From: Psychrobacter celer
Lineage (GTDB): Bacteria; Pseudomonadota; Gammaproteobacteria; Pseudomonadales; Moraxellaceae
Direction of reading: 5' to 3'
NCBI RefSeq assembly: GCF_016107555.1
Contig: NZ_JABASU010000028.1
Span: 1-33,334 of the forward strand
Length of the DNA stretch: 33,334 bases
Translations under genes and position numbers: made by a program
In this document: positions 1 through 7,520 of the stretch, one piece after another
How the letters are laid out: every line of letters begins with the position of its first letter
Position numbering within the stretch: position 1 is the first letter of the stretch
Notes under the pieces: generated by a model
Told to the model about the DNA's origin: nothing
The model's database searches: none
The model's input: the letters and a program-made list of their open reading frames with translations, nothing else

Positions 1-50
1 TATCTTTCTCTTTATTTTAAAAGCATTGTATCTTATTTATAAAAGACTGA

Positions 51-200
51 CTATAGCTCACAGCGGTTACGATGTATTTGCTGAGCACTGATACCACGCT
101 TCGTCCAGTCATAGTAGCTTGATGGTTTGATATCAAGGATTTTACACATGCTGGTAATGCTAAATTCATATTTGTGATGGTCAATAAAGGCGTACCTTAC
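51..200 (-). pseudogene. IS3-family transposase OrfB, N-terminal fragment
   Basis: In the frame -1 to OrfA the minus strand encodes VRYAFIDHHKYEFSITSMCK, then KPSSYYDW and RNRCEL, followed by TAG at 51-53. This is the start of an IS3 OrfB (the HTH_21-like region before the integrase core). About 49 residues of an expected 270 or so remain, so the whole DDE domain is missing. It confirms that the element is truncated on its orfB side. Confidence 0.75.
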
Positions 201-495
201 TGACCGTTCCTTGCAAAGTACGCCGTGGCCTTTTTAATATCTCTCGCTCTTCTTGTGCAATCTTTAACTCTCGCTTTAAACGCTTATTCTCTTCAATAAC
301 GGACATTAATTCAGAATCAAACTGTTTAGTACCTTTGAGCTTACCTTGATTAGCTTTTCGCTGCCAATTAGCTAGCGTTTGCATTGGTAGCCCTAACTGC
401 CTTGCTGTGGCACTGACATTGCCACCATTATTTTCTATTGCTTTGACCGCTTCTGCTTTAAATTCTTCACTATATCTCTTAACTTTCTTTGTCAT
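181..495 (-). pseudogene. IS3-family transposase OrfA, frameshifted at its C-terminus
   Basis: OrfA of IS3-family elements is a DNA-binding and regulatory protein. It is normally joined to OrfB by a -1 ribosomal frameshift on an A6G slippery run. Residues 1-60 form the helix-turn-helix domain (KRYSEEFKAEAVKAIE, then NVSATARQLG and LANW). Residues 65-88 form the leucine-zipper-like coil ending in EEREILK. At that point the usual KKATAYFA is replaced by RPRRTL because the slippery run at 231-235 has five A residues instead of six. Restoring one A gives KKATAYFARNGQ and a stop, the normal end of such OrfA proteins. The start ATG is preceded by TAGGAG on the minus strand. Identity of the family is firm; loss of function is inferred from the shift and the missing OrfB. 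Confidence 0.8.
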
Positions 496-569
496 GGTAA
501 ACTCCTATTTGTCTTCTTTAGTTTACCAAGTTTTTGTCTACGGTTTTTTCAGCATACATCATTAGGGGA

Positions 570-710
570 ATGACACAGAATTTTGAACACTACCTAGATA
601 GTAAATTCTTTTGCGATATCAATCAGACTGATGCTTATGGTCAAGATAATGAAGACATTAACTGTATTTCTCTTCTAATTAGTATACTGAATATAACAGA
701 ATGTTGGTAG
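570..710 (+). pseudogene. Possible 3' remnant of a gene cut by the IS end (46 codons)
   Basis: An open frame begins at ATG 570 inside the presumed IS end and runs for 46 codons to TAG at 708-710. The frame stays open upstream into the IS, so the ATG may be accidental and the downstream part may be the tail of a disrupted gene. The product (FEHYLDSKFFCDINQTDAYG onward) resembles nothing I recognise. An orphan intrinsic terminator 115 bp further on (825-856) fits a lost gene that once ended here. Weakly supported. Confidence 0.25.
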
Positions 711-824
711 TTTGCAGTGAATTAATCCATATTTACGAATGTACTTTTGCCCAGTCTATACAACCAAATTAACAGAATTAAGTATTTATTGATTGACGTT
801 CGTTTGCAGCTCTGTTAAATTTTA

Positions 825-856
825 AACCGATACAAAATGTATCGGTTATTTTTTTT
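825..856 (+). terminator. Orphan intrinsic terminator
   Basis: The arms AACCGATACA (825-834) and TGTATCGGTT (838-847) are perfectly complementary around an AAA loop and are followed by ATTTTTTTT. The T-run is on the plus strand, so it would end rightward transcription. No intact rightward gene lies upstream, which suggests that the gene it served has been lost. Confidence 0.75.
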
Positions 857-954
857 ATAGTAGTTTTTTTTAAGTACTACTTCAAAGTATGTTTCTACAA
901 CTTAATTTATCATAGTTCTGTTAACCATATTAGTTCGTGCTAAGGATAGCCATC

Positions 955-1086
955 ATGAATACTCAACCCTCATGCTTATTTTATCGAGTGATAAAACCTA
1001 AAAAAGCATCTTATCCATCTAGTATGTACCAATCATTCTTTTTAATTGGCAAACAATTGTCATTAAATTCGTTGCCAAATCAATGA
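955..1086 (+). CDS. Small ORF with a good ribosome binding site, 43 aa
   Basis: ATG at 955 is preceded by TAAGGATAGCCATC, with AAGGA eight bases before the start, which is why this short frame is listed. The product is basic (MNTQPSCLFYRVIKPKKASY at its start) with no signal peptide, membrane segment or known motif. It ends 263 bp before the permease gene. It could be a leader peptide, a decayed gene or chance. There is no homology evidence. Confidence 0.3.
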   Translation: MNTQPSCLFYRVIKPKKASYPSSMYQSFFLIGKQLSLNSLPNQ

Positions 1087-1349
1087 TGGTAATCAGAATC
1101 ATTAGTCACTCTACAGAATATTATTAAGTTATAAATTATTTTGCATTTTATTAAGAGAGTCATTGAGGGTACATCAAAATATAAAAAAGCATATTAATAA
1201 AAATATAGGAAAAATCTTTCTACTATGAAAGGTTTTAAAGTCTGACCACTTGATGCTATTTTTTTAAATGTTATTGCAAGAATACTTTTTAGCCCCTCTG
1301 AATCACTTATTTCACAGTACATCTTTTTCTATGGAAGGAAATCGAAACC

Positions 1350-2738
1350 ATGAGTATTTTTGCTATTTTATTATCCTTGACATTGTTAATTTATTTTGCA
1401 TATCGAGGAGTTAGTGTATTAGTTTTAGCCCCTGTACTCGCTATTGTAGCTGTGGTTTTAAGTGGTGAGAGCAGTCAAACCATGGGTATTTATACTGAAG
1501 TGTTTATGCAGGGTTTAGGAGGTTTTGCAGTCAAATATTTCCCACTATTTATATTGGGTGCTATTTTTGGCAAGCTAATGGAAGATTCTGGTTATGCCTA
1601 TAGCATCGCAAGTAATATAGTTAATAAACTAGGAGATAAACATGCTTTGTTAGCAGTAGTACTTGCATGTTCTATATTAACTTATGGAGGCGTATCAGCA
1701 TTTGTCGTCACTTTTGCAATATACCCTATTGCAGCATCTCTGTTTAAACAAGCGAATATACCCAAAAGACTTATACCTGGCGCAATTTGTATTGGTGCTC
1801 TAACACTAACGATGACGGCATTACCAGGTTCCCCTGCAATCCATAATGTTATACCTATGCCCTATTTTGAGACGGATGCATTTGCAGCCCCTGGACTAGG
1901 TATGATCGCCGCTATAGTTATGCTGGGTGGGGGTATGTTATGGATGCATCGCCAATTACACATTGCAGGTATTAATAATGAAGGGTATGGAAATCATACG
2001 TTAAATGAAACTAAGCCTCATTCTGGTATTGACATTCCTAACTTTTGGGTAGCCCTACTACCAATTGTCATTGTTATAGTAGGTAACTACGTTTTTTCAA
2101 AGGTGATAATACCTTTATGGAACAACAGCTACTTAGCCGATGAGAAATTTGGAGGTGTAACACTAAGCTCAGTTATTGGGATTTGGGCTATCATTTTATC
2201 TTTGTTTTTAGCCTGTCTTTTCGTTATTGTCTTAAACTTTAAAAGAATAGACAGTGTGACAGAAACCTTAAATAAAGGTGCAACGGGTTCTTTACTACCA
2301 ATCTTTAATACTGCTTCAGAAGTAGGTTATGGTTCTGTCATTGCTACTCTCGCAGGCTTTGCTGTTATCAAACAATCTCTAATGGGAATTGCACCTGGAA
2401 ATCCTCTCATATCAGAAGCAATTATGGTTAACGTTTTAGCAGGTATTACAGGTTCTGCTTCTGGTGGTTTAGGCATCGCTCTAGAAATTATGGGTGAAAA
2501 CTACATGCAATTAGCACAACAATACAATATAGACCCTGAGCTGATGCATCGTATAGCCTCTCTAGCCTCAGGTGGTCTGGACTCATTACCACATAATGGT
2601 GCAATAATAACAATGCTAGTTATTTGTGGCTTAACTCATAGAGAATCATATAAAGATATATTTGTTGTAGCCGTGATCATTCCTTTAGTCGCTCTAATTT
2701 TAGTCATCATTCTAGGTACCATGTTCGGATCTTTCTAG
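1350..2738 (+). CDS. GntP-family permease (organic/sugar acid:H+ symporter)
   Basis: A 462-residue inner-membrane protein with about a dozen hydrophobic segments, the usual length of the gluconate permease (GntP) family. Family-like features are the glycine-rich ILGAIFGKLMEDSGYA (about 69-84), LTYGGVSAFVVTFAIYPIA (about 110-128) and the C-terminal GGLDSLPHNGAIIT. Known members import gluconate, other sugar acids or 3-hydroxybutyrate. GAAGGAAA about 10 bases upstream supports the ATG at 1350. The gene precedes mmsA and mmsB on the same strand, so the likely substrate is a short hydroxy acid entering that pathway, such as 3-hydroxyisobutyrate or 3-hydroxypropionate. That substrate assignment is inference from context. 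Codon use is visibly AT-rich compared with mmsA. Confidence 0.85.
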   Translation: MSIFAILLSLTLLIYFAYRGVSVLVLAPVLAIVAVVLSGESSQTMGIYTEVFMQGLGGFAVKYFPLFILGAIFGKLMEDSGYAYSIASNIVNKLGDKHALLAVVLACSILTYGGVSAFVVTFAIYPIAASLFKQANIPKRLIPGAICIGALTLTMTALPGSPAIHNVIPMPYFETDAFAAPGLGMIAAIVMLGGGMLWMHRQLHIAGINNEGYGNHTLNETKPHSGIDIPNFWVALLPIVIVIVGNYVFSKVIIPLWNNSYLADEKFGGVTLSSVIGIWAIILSLFLACLFVIVLNFKRIDSVTETLNKGATGSLLPIFNTASEVGYGSVIATLAGFAVIKQSLMGIAPGNPLISEAIMVNVLAGITGSASGGLGIALEIMGENYMQLAQQYNIDPELMHRIASLASGGLDSLPHNGAIITMLVICGLTHRESYKDIFVVAVIIPLVALILVIILGTMFGSF

Positions 2739-2796
2739 AGAAAAAGTTATTATATAGATAATTAAAGAAACAATTGCCACTTAGTAAATTTCTTGT

Positions 2797-2838
2797 ATAA
2801 TGATATTGTTCGTATCATTATTATAGATTTTTCTATAA
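2797..2838. promoter_or_regulatory. Two adjacent dyads in front of mmsA, candidate operator
   Basis: ATAATGATA (2797-2805) and TATCATTAT (2813-2821) form a perfect 9-bp inverted repeat with a 7-bp spacer. TTATAG/CTATAA (2821-2838) follows immediately. Both lie 60-105 bp before the mmsA start, where a regulator would bind. The IclR-type protein encoded at 5884-6630 is the obvious candidate ligand, but nothing in the sequence proves it. Confidence 0.4.
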
Positions 2839-2901
2839 GATCTAATTTATATAGACGTATTTTTTAACCTGAAACAAAATCTGAAAAGATAAGGATATCT
2901 T

Positions 2902-4386
2902 ATGCAACATGTTAAGCAACTCATCAATGGTCAGTTCGTTGACTCTAATACCAGCGAATGGATCGACATCACTGATCCCGCCACCCAAGAAGTCATCGCC
3001 AAAGTTCCGCAAACGACTGACGATGAAATCAATCAAGCCGTCGCTGCCGCCCAAAAAGCGTTTCAGACATGGCGCAAAACGCCTATCACCACACGTGCGC
3101 GTATTTTTTTAAAGTATCAAGAATTAATTCGCGAGCATATGGATGAGCTGGCAGAAATCTTAACCGCAGAGCAGGGAAAAACCATTGCTGATGCGCGCGG
3201 TGATGTATTTCGTGGTTTAGAAGTGGTCGAGCATGCCGCAGGTATTGCCAATCTGCAAATCGGCGACTTCGTTGAAAACGTCGCAACAGGCGTCGACACC
3301 TATAGTATCTGGCAGCCACTTGGCGTCTGTGCTGGTATCACCCCATTTAACTTTCCCGCGATGATTCCACTATGGATGTTCCCAATGGCGATTGCTACGG
3401 GTAACACCTTTGTCCTTAAACCTTCTGAACAAGATCCAATGGTTACTATGCGTTTGGTTGAGTTGGCAGTAGAAGCTGGCGTCCCTGAAGGCGTACTCAA
3501 CGTCGTGCATGGCGGTAAAGTAACCGTTGATGCCATTTGTGATCATCCAGATATCAAAGCAGTTTCATTCGTTGGCTCAACCAACGTCGGCAAGCATGTC
3601 TATGAGCGCGCCAGTAAATCTGGCAAACGTGCCCAGTGTATGATGGGTGCCAAAAACCATGGCGTTATATTGCCTGATGCCAATAAAGAACAAACACTCA
3701 ATCAACTAGCGGGAGCTGCATTCGGCGCTGCTGGTCAACGCTGTATGGCGTTATCTGTCGTGGTGCTAGTTGGTGAAGCAGGTGAGTGGATTGATGATAT
3801 CAAAGCTAAAGCTGAAGGCTTAATCGTCTCAGCAGGTAAAAATGACAAGGATTTAGGTCCGCTCATTTCACCTGCTGCAAAAGCGCGTGTCGAGCATCTG
3901 ATTGGTACGGGAGTAGAAGAGGGTGCTAGTCTACTTCTTGATGGTCGCGGCATCACGGTTGAAGGGTTTGAGAAGGGCAACTTTGTAGGGCCGACTATCT
4001 TTGATAACGTCACCGCGGATATGCAAATTTATAAAGAAGAAATTTTTGGGCCTGTTCTGTGTATCATGCGTGCAGCCGACCTTGATGAAGCGATTGAGCT
4101 ACTCAATGCCAATCCAAATGGTAATGGTACGGCTATCTTCACTCAGTCAGGCGCTGCTGCGCATAAGTTCCAACAGGATATTATGGTTGGTCAAATCGGT
4201 ATTAACTTGCCGATTCCTGTGCCACTACCAATGTTCTCGTTCTCAGGCTCACGTGCTAGTAAGCTTGGTGATCTCGGTCCTTATGGTAAGCAAGCAGTAC
4301 AGTTCTATACTCACACCAAAACGGTCACTGCCCGCTGGTTCGATGATGAGGCAAGCCGCAGCGTTAATACCACTATTTCAATGTAA
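2902..4386 (+). CDS. mmsA: CoA-acylating methylmalonate-semialdehyde dehydrogenase
   Basis: A cytoplasmic aldehyde dehydrogenase of 494 residues. It oxidises methylmalonate semialdehyde to propionyl-CoA, or malonate semialdehyde to acetyl-CoA, with NAD+ and CoA. The catalytic cysteine is C281 in [12 protein letters not shown]. The oxyanion asparagine is N150 in [10 protein letters not shown], and the Rossmann loop is GSTNVG (225-230). The segment MGAKNHG, in place of the glutamate motif of hydrolytic aldehyde dehydrogenases, is typical of the CoA-dependent MMSDH group. AAGGA lies eight bases before ATG 2902. It catalyses the last step of distal valine degradation and also serves beta-alanine or 3-hydroxypropionate breakdown. 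It is flanked by the permease and mmsB but separated from them by 163 and 400 bp, so the genes probably have their own promoters. GC content is visibly higher than that of its neighbours. Confidence 0.95.
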   Translation: MQHVKQLINGQFVDSNTSEWIDITDPATQEVIAKVPQTTDDEINQAVAAAQKAFQTWRKTPITTRARIFLKYQELIREHMDELAEILTAEQGKTIADARGDVFRGLEVVEHAAGIANLQIGDFVENVATGVDTYSIWQPLGVCAGITPFNFPAMIPLWMFPMAIATGNTFVLKPSEQDPMVTMRLVELAVEAGVPEGVLNVVHGGKVTVDAICDHPDIKAVSFVGSTNVGKHVYERASKSGKRAQCMMGAKNHGVILPDANKEQTLNQLAGAAFGAAGQRCMALSVVVLVGEAGEWIDDIKAKAEGLIVSAGKNDKDLGPLISPAAKARVEHLIGTGVEEGASLLLDGRGITVEGFEKGNFVGPTIFDNVTADMQIYKEEIFGPVLCIMRAADLDEAIELLNANPNGNGTAIFTQSGAAAHKFQQDIMVGQIGINLPIPVPLPMFSFSGSRASKLGDLGPYGKQAVQFYTHTKTVTARWFDDEASRSVNTTISM

Positions 4387-4786
4387 TCATTAATCCAATA
4401 TATTTTGGCGGTACATTTTTGTTTTTCTAGATTCTTTAGGTTTAAATTTATAAAGATTTTTTGAAATTATTTTCTTGTGCCGCCTCTATATTGGAATTAC
4501 CAAATAAAAATCTAAGTATTCTACTTATGTATCTCGTTCTTATGCTTTCTAATTTTTCTAATCGAAAATATTTAGCTCATCTAAAATAAATCTAATTTTA
4601 GATGGTTGATTAACATTTAGAAAATTTAGGATAGTTTATTTATATCGAATGATATTATTTTTTTTATATAAAAAATAAAATTTTTGAAAGGTGTTTAATA
4701 TAATAAACGATATATATTTAAAGTGAATTTATAAGATTATTAACAATAAAGATAAGTTAATAATATAATTATCAAGGATTAATGAT
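4387..4786. other. AT-rich gap between mmsA and mmsB
   Basis: No gene is seen in these 400 bp, an unusually wide gap for two genes of one pathway. It holds a perfect 10-bp inverted repeat (4578-4604), and ATATC-GAAT-GATAT near 4643-4656 shares the AATGAT core of the dyad before mmsA. No intrinsic terminator follows mmsA closely. A separate, regulated mmsB promoter is likely. Confidence 0.6.
4578..4604. repeat. Perfect 10-bp inverted repeat upstream of mmsB
   Basis: CATCTAAAAT (4578-4587) and ATTTTAGATG (4595-4604) are exact complements separated by seven bases. There is no T-tract after it, so an operator is more likely than a terminator. It lies about 180 bp before the mmsB start. Confidence 0.5.
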
Positions 4787-5740
4787 ATGAATGCATTGGA
4801 AATAATAAAAGAAAGATATAATAATAGTGCATCAGCTAATGATAGCTCTAAGCCAGATATTGCCTTTATTGGCCTTGGTAACATGGGTGCGCCAATGGCA
4901 GAGAACCTATTAAAGGCGGGTTATAAGCTGTCGGTATTTGATCTCTCTGAAGCTGCAACCCAGCGTTTACATCAAGCAGGTGCTAGAGTTGCTGATAGTC
5001 CAAAAGATGCGACAAATAATGCACAAGTTGTTATTACTATGTTACCTGCTGGAAAGCATGTTCATTCTGTTTATCTGAATGACGATGGATTACTGTCAGG
5101 ATTACCAAAAGGTACACTAGTTATCGATAGTAGTACTATAGCAGCTGCAGATGCACGCATGGTAGCGGACGTTGCTAACACATATGGCATTGAATTTTTA
5201 GACGCACCAGTCTCAGGTGGTACAGGCGCTGCAATTGCAGGAAATCTGACGTTTATCGTAGGCGGCAGTACTGAGGCATATGCTAGAGCTGAGCCTATAC
5301 TGGAATCAATGGGTAAAAATATCTTTCACGCTGGCAATAATGGGGCGGGGCAAGTAGCAAAGATATGCAATAATATGTTGCTAGGTATTTTGATGGCAGG
5401 AACCGCAGAGGCGATTAATCTAGGTGTCAAAAATGGCTTAGATCCAAAAGTGTTGTCAGATATTATGTTGCAAAGTTCAGGACGTAATTGGACACTAGAG
5501 GTTTATAACCCTTATCCAAAAGTGATGAACAATGTACCCTCAAGTAATGGTTATAAAGGTGGTTTTATGACTAAACTGATGAACAAAGACTTAAATCTTG
5601 CTATGCAAACGGCTTCAGAAACCAAGGTGGATATCCCGATGGGCTCGAAAGCAGCTGAGCTCTATGATGTCCATTCTGTCCAGCATGGTGATAAAGACTT
5701 TTCAAGCATCATTGCACGTCATGATGCTTCGATACTGTAG
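4787..5740 (+). CDS. mmsB: 3-hydroxyisobutyrate dehydrogenase family protein
   Basis: A 317-residue NAD(P)-dependent beta-hydroxyacid dehydrogenase that would oxidise 3-hydroxyisobutyrate (or 3-hydroxypropionate) to the semialdehyde used by MmsA. The nucleotide-binding GLGNMG is at 29-34, the substrate motif DAPVSGGTGAA at 139-149, and the catalytic lysine is K192 in VAKICNN. The helical C-terminal domain has the usual MNKDLNLAM. About 24 residues rich in N and S precede the Rossmann fold, an extension most family members of about 295 residues lack. AAGGA eight bases before ATG 4787 supports this start. Related enzymes such as tartronate-semialdehyde reductase share the fold, so the exact substrate is inferred from mmsA and the permease nearby. 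Confidence 0.88.
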   Translation: MNALEIIKERYNNSASANDSSKPDIAFIGLGNMGAPMAENLLKAGYKLSVFDLSEAATQRLHQAGARVADSPKDATNNAQVVITMLPAGKHVHSVYLNDDGLLSGLPKGTLVIDSSTIAAADARMVADVANTYGIEFLDAPVSGGTGAAIAGNLTFIVGGSTEAYARAEPILESMGKNIFHAGNNGAGQVAKICNNMLLGILMAGTAEAINLGVKNGLDPKVLSDIMLQSSGRNWTLEVYNPYPKVMNNVPSSNGYKGGFMTKLMNKDLNLAMQTASETKVDIPMGSKAAELYDVHSVQHGDKDFSSIIARHDASIL

Positions 5741-5813
5741 TGGTAGTATGATATGTAGTAAATAAGTGCTGAAATAAACACTTATTAAATTTAGAAAGAA
5801 TTTATCTAGATTG

Positions 5814-5860
5814 TCCATCTGTACTAATAACCTAGGTTATTAGTACAGATGGATTTTTTT
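5814..5860 (+). terminator. mmsB terminator built on a perfect 40-bp palindrome
   Basis: TCCATCTGTACTAATAACCT (5814-5833) is followed directly by its exact reverse complement (5834-5853) and then TTTTTTT (5854-5860). Transcription from mmsB would end here. The iclR gene converges from the right, and the left flank lacks a good minus-strand T-run, so termination is mainly rightward. A smaller hairpin AATAAGTG/CACTTATT lies at 5761-5786. Confidence 0.85.
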
Positions 5861-5883
5861 ATATCAATCAGTCAGTTTTTTGG

Positions 5884-6630
5884 CTAATACATTAATACTT
5901 GAATATCATGCGCGGCTGTACGAAGAAGTGGCACGTGTATCAACAGATCGTCTAACGAAGCTCGTACTGTAGGAGCATGCAAATATAATGATGCTATATA
6001 GCGTGATTTTTTATCCACTATCGGTACCGCTATTCCTACCATCTCAGAGATGAATTCTTCATTATCAATACTGATGCCTGTCTCAGCGATACGGTCGAGT
6101 TCAGCATTCAACATATTGAAATCGATGATTGTATTTCTAGTAAACTTATTAAGTGATAAGCTCTTTAATATTTTGTGACGGCTAGTGGTACTCAATTGGC
6201 TCAGATATAGCTTTCCTGTCGCCGTACACCATATAGGTGACTTTAATCCAACAGGTAGGTATATTTGTAGAGGTAGTACTGTGTTTATACGATCGGTATA
6301 AATCATATTCGTATAATAAGGAACACTAATTCCACAGGTTTCCTTAATTTCGTCAACTAGCTTTTGTAAAATAATTTGTCGCTTATTAAAGAACTGTCCC
6401 TGTTGCCAAAGCTCAAGGCTCAGATTACGCACACGTTTACCAGGAATTATACCACCACCAATATCAACTGTTACGAAACCCTCATTAATTAAATTTTGAA
6501 TCAATCGATGAGTAGTAGGTTTAGGGATATCTAGTATTTGCGATATCTCAAGCGGAGAGAGTGGTTTTGGAGCATAAGATATAATTTCAATGATCTCTAA
6601 CACTCGGTTAATAGACGATACTTTAGACAT
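5884..6630 (-). CDS. IclR-family transcriptional regulator
   Basis: A 248-residue DNA-binding regulator. Residues 1-55 form the winged helix-turn-helix (INRVLEIIEIIS, LSPLEISQILDIPKPTTHRL, NEGFV). The remainder is the IclR effector-binding domain, including PIWCTATGKLYLSQL and the conserved ISIDNEEFISEMVGIAVPIV. IclR proteins sense small carboxylic acids and usually control nearby catabolic genes. Convergent to the gntP-mmsA-mmsB genes, this one probably responds to their substrate or an intermediate. The start at 6630 is chosen because the wHTH begins directly after it; the Shine-Dalgarno (GAG) is weak. Whether it activates or represses cannot be read from the sequence. Confidence 0.9.
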   Translation of the reverse strand: MSKVSSINRVLEIIEIISYAPKPLSPLEISQILDIPKPTTHRLIQNLINEGFVTVDIGGGIIPGKRVRNLSLELWQQGQFFNKRQIILQKLVDEIKETCGISVPYYTNMIYTDRINTVLPLQIYLPVGLKSPIWCTATGKLYLSQLSTTSRHKILKSLSLNKFTRNTIIDFNMLNAELDRIAETGISIDNEEFISEMVGIAVPIVDKKSRYIASLYLHAPTVRASLDDLLIHVPLLRTAAHDIQVLMY

Positions 6631-7060
6631 AAAAAAGGCTCAGCCATAGTAATAAGAAATATGTTGAATTATTCATTGCAAAAAATAATATTAATTTTAA
6701 CATGTTTTTTGATTTATATTTTTAGTAAATTTTTTGAATTTTAAATATATTTTTTTATCATATATTAAGATTTTAAGTTCATAATCAATTAATATTATTT
6801 GGCCTAATTTAAAATCTATATATAAATATTATTAATATATTAAACATCATAAATGAGTATTGTAAATATAAAGTGTAAAAATATATAACTCTATAATAAG
6901 GAAGGGTATCTATAATTTTTTAATAAATTTTGGTGATACCACCTAGTCTTCAAAGACTTTATACAGGATCTAATATTCTATTATCCATATATCCGCTAAA
7001 AAATCTCTTATTAAGAGTCGCAAATGATTATAAGTTCGAATTAGTTTAGAGTGATGAAAG
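6631..7060. other. Very AT-rich gap between iclR and the integrative element
   Basis: No gene is seen. The stretch is dominated by A/T runs (6650-6900 especially), typical of H-NS-type silenced or junction DNA. Small perfect dyads occur (CTCTTA-T-TAAGAG near 7004-7017; AGTCTT/AAGACT near 6945-6958). The left end of the integrative element could lie here, but no copy of the tRNA-Ser 3' end was found, so no attachment site is called. Confidence 0.55.
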
Positions 7061-7085
7061 AATAAGCCACTAGAAGTGGCTTATT
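7061..7085 (-). terminator. Hairpin downstream of alpA, possible bidirectional terminator
   Basis: AATAAGCCACT (7061-7071) and AGTGGCTTATT (7075-7085) pair perfectly around AGA. It lies 14 bp beyond the alpA stop codon. The minus-strand tail (CTTTC) is only moderately U-rich, so termination is plausible rather than certain. Confidence 0.6.
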
Positions 7086-7098
7086 TATACATAGTTAC

Positions 7099-7359
7099 TT
7101 AGTAAAATCTCGCAGCTATCTTTTCACTTAACCACTGAGCAACCTCACTCTCTACCCATGCTACACGTCCTTTTGATAGCTTAACCTGAATTGGAAAGGT
7201 AGGGTCATAGCGATTAGACTTCTTGTCTAACATATCGTAAATAGTTGTACTACTTAGTCCAGTAAAGTAGATAACCTCTTTAAGTGGTAACATCCGTGGC
7301 ATGCGTACTGCACTCAAACTCTCGGTTTCAATTTGATTATTAGTATTCAAGTTTTCCAT
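7099..7359 (-). CDS. AlpA-family phage/island regulator (excisionase-like)
   Basis: An 86-residue MerR-like helix-turn-helix protein. The AlpA signature runs from RMLPLKEVIYFTGLSSTTIY (about 22-41) to the recognition and wing part FPIQVKLSKGRVAWVESEVA (about 55-74) and WLSEKI. Family members control integrase expression or excision of P4-like islands and phage satellites. AAGGAG nine bases before the ATG at 7359 fixes the start. It is the last gene of the leftward array, at the opposite end from int, although in many satellites alpA lies next to int. The role in excision is inferred from the family. Confidence 0.88.
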   Translation of the reverse strand: MENLNTNNQIETESLSAVRMPRMLPLKEVIYFTGLSSTTIYDMLDKKSNRYDPTFPIQVKLSKGRVAWVESEVAQWLSEKIAARFY

Positions 7360-7470
7360 GACTTGCTCCTTATAAGTGAATGAGAGCGTGTCCTCTCATA
7401 TACTTACCGAGTCCTATAATTTTTTACTGCATCCCATGCCGTCCGACAGTTAGCTTTTGACGCAGCTAAT

Positions 7471-7503
7471 AAAAAAAAGGAGCTGCATGTAACAGCTCCT
7501 TTT
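7471..7503 (-). terminator. Intrinsic terminator after the Gp3-like gene
   Basis: On the minus strand AAAAGGAGCTG and CAGCTCCTTTT (7475-7485 and 7493-7503 as read on plus) form an 11-bp stem with a 7-nt loop, followed by eight T residues in all (7471-7478). It sits between the 305-aa gene and alpA. Confidence 0.85.
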
Positions 7504-7520
7504 ATGCCCAGTTCGCTAGA

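Larger units (their letters stand above)
51..575 (-). mobile_element. Decayed IS3-family insertion sequence, 3' part lost
   Basis: The stretch holds an IS3-type orfA (181-495) and the first 49 codons of orfB (51-200), both on the minus strand. The orfB frame stops abruptly at position 51, and the catalytic DDE domain and the distal inverted repeat are absent, so this is an immobile remnant. The proximal end is probably near 575, where the minus strand reads TGTCATTCCCC, a TG...CCCC pattern like many IS3 ends. That boundary is an inference because no second end exists here for comparison. Confidence 0.75.
576..1349. other. AT-rich intergenic stretch between the IS remnant and the permease gene
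   Basis: This stretch of about 770 bp holds no gene I can name. It contains the doubtful frame 570-710, the terminator hairpin at 825-856, a second small inverted repeat (AGTAGT/ACTACT around 860-884) and a short ORF with a good ribosome site (955-1086). The promoter of the gntP-like gene should lie in the last 150 bp, but no clear -35/-10 pair stands out. Confidence 0.6.

Noticed and set aside
2842..4393. Several overlapping frames inside mmsA on both strands
   Set aside because: They are shadows of a clearly real dehydrogenase gene with all catalytic motifs in frame.
6900..7060. Possible left attachment site
   Set aside because: The motif GTTCGAA near 7034 resembles a T-loop, but the flanking bases do not match the tRNA-Ser 3' end.
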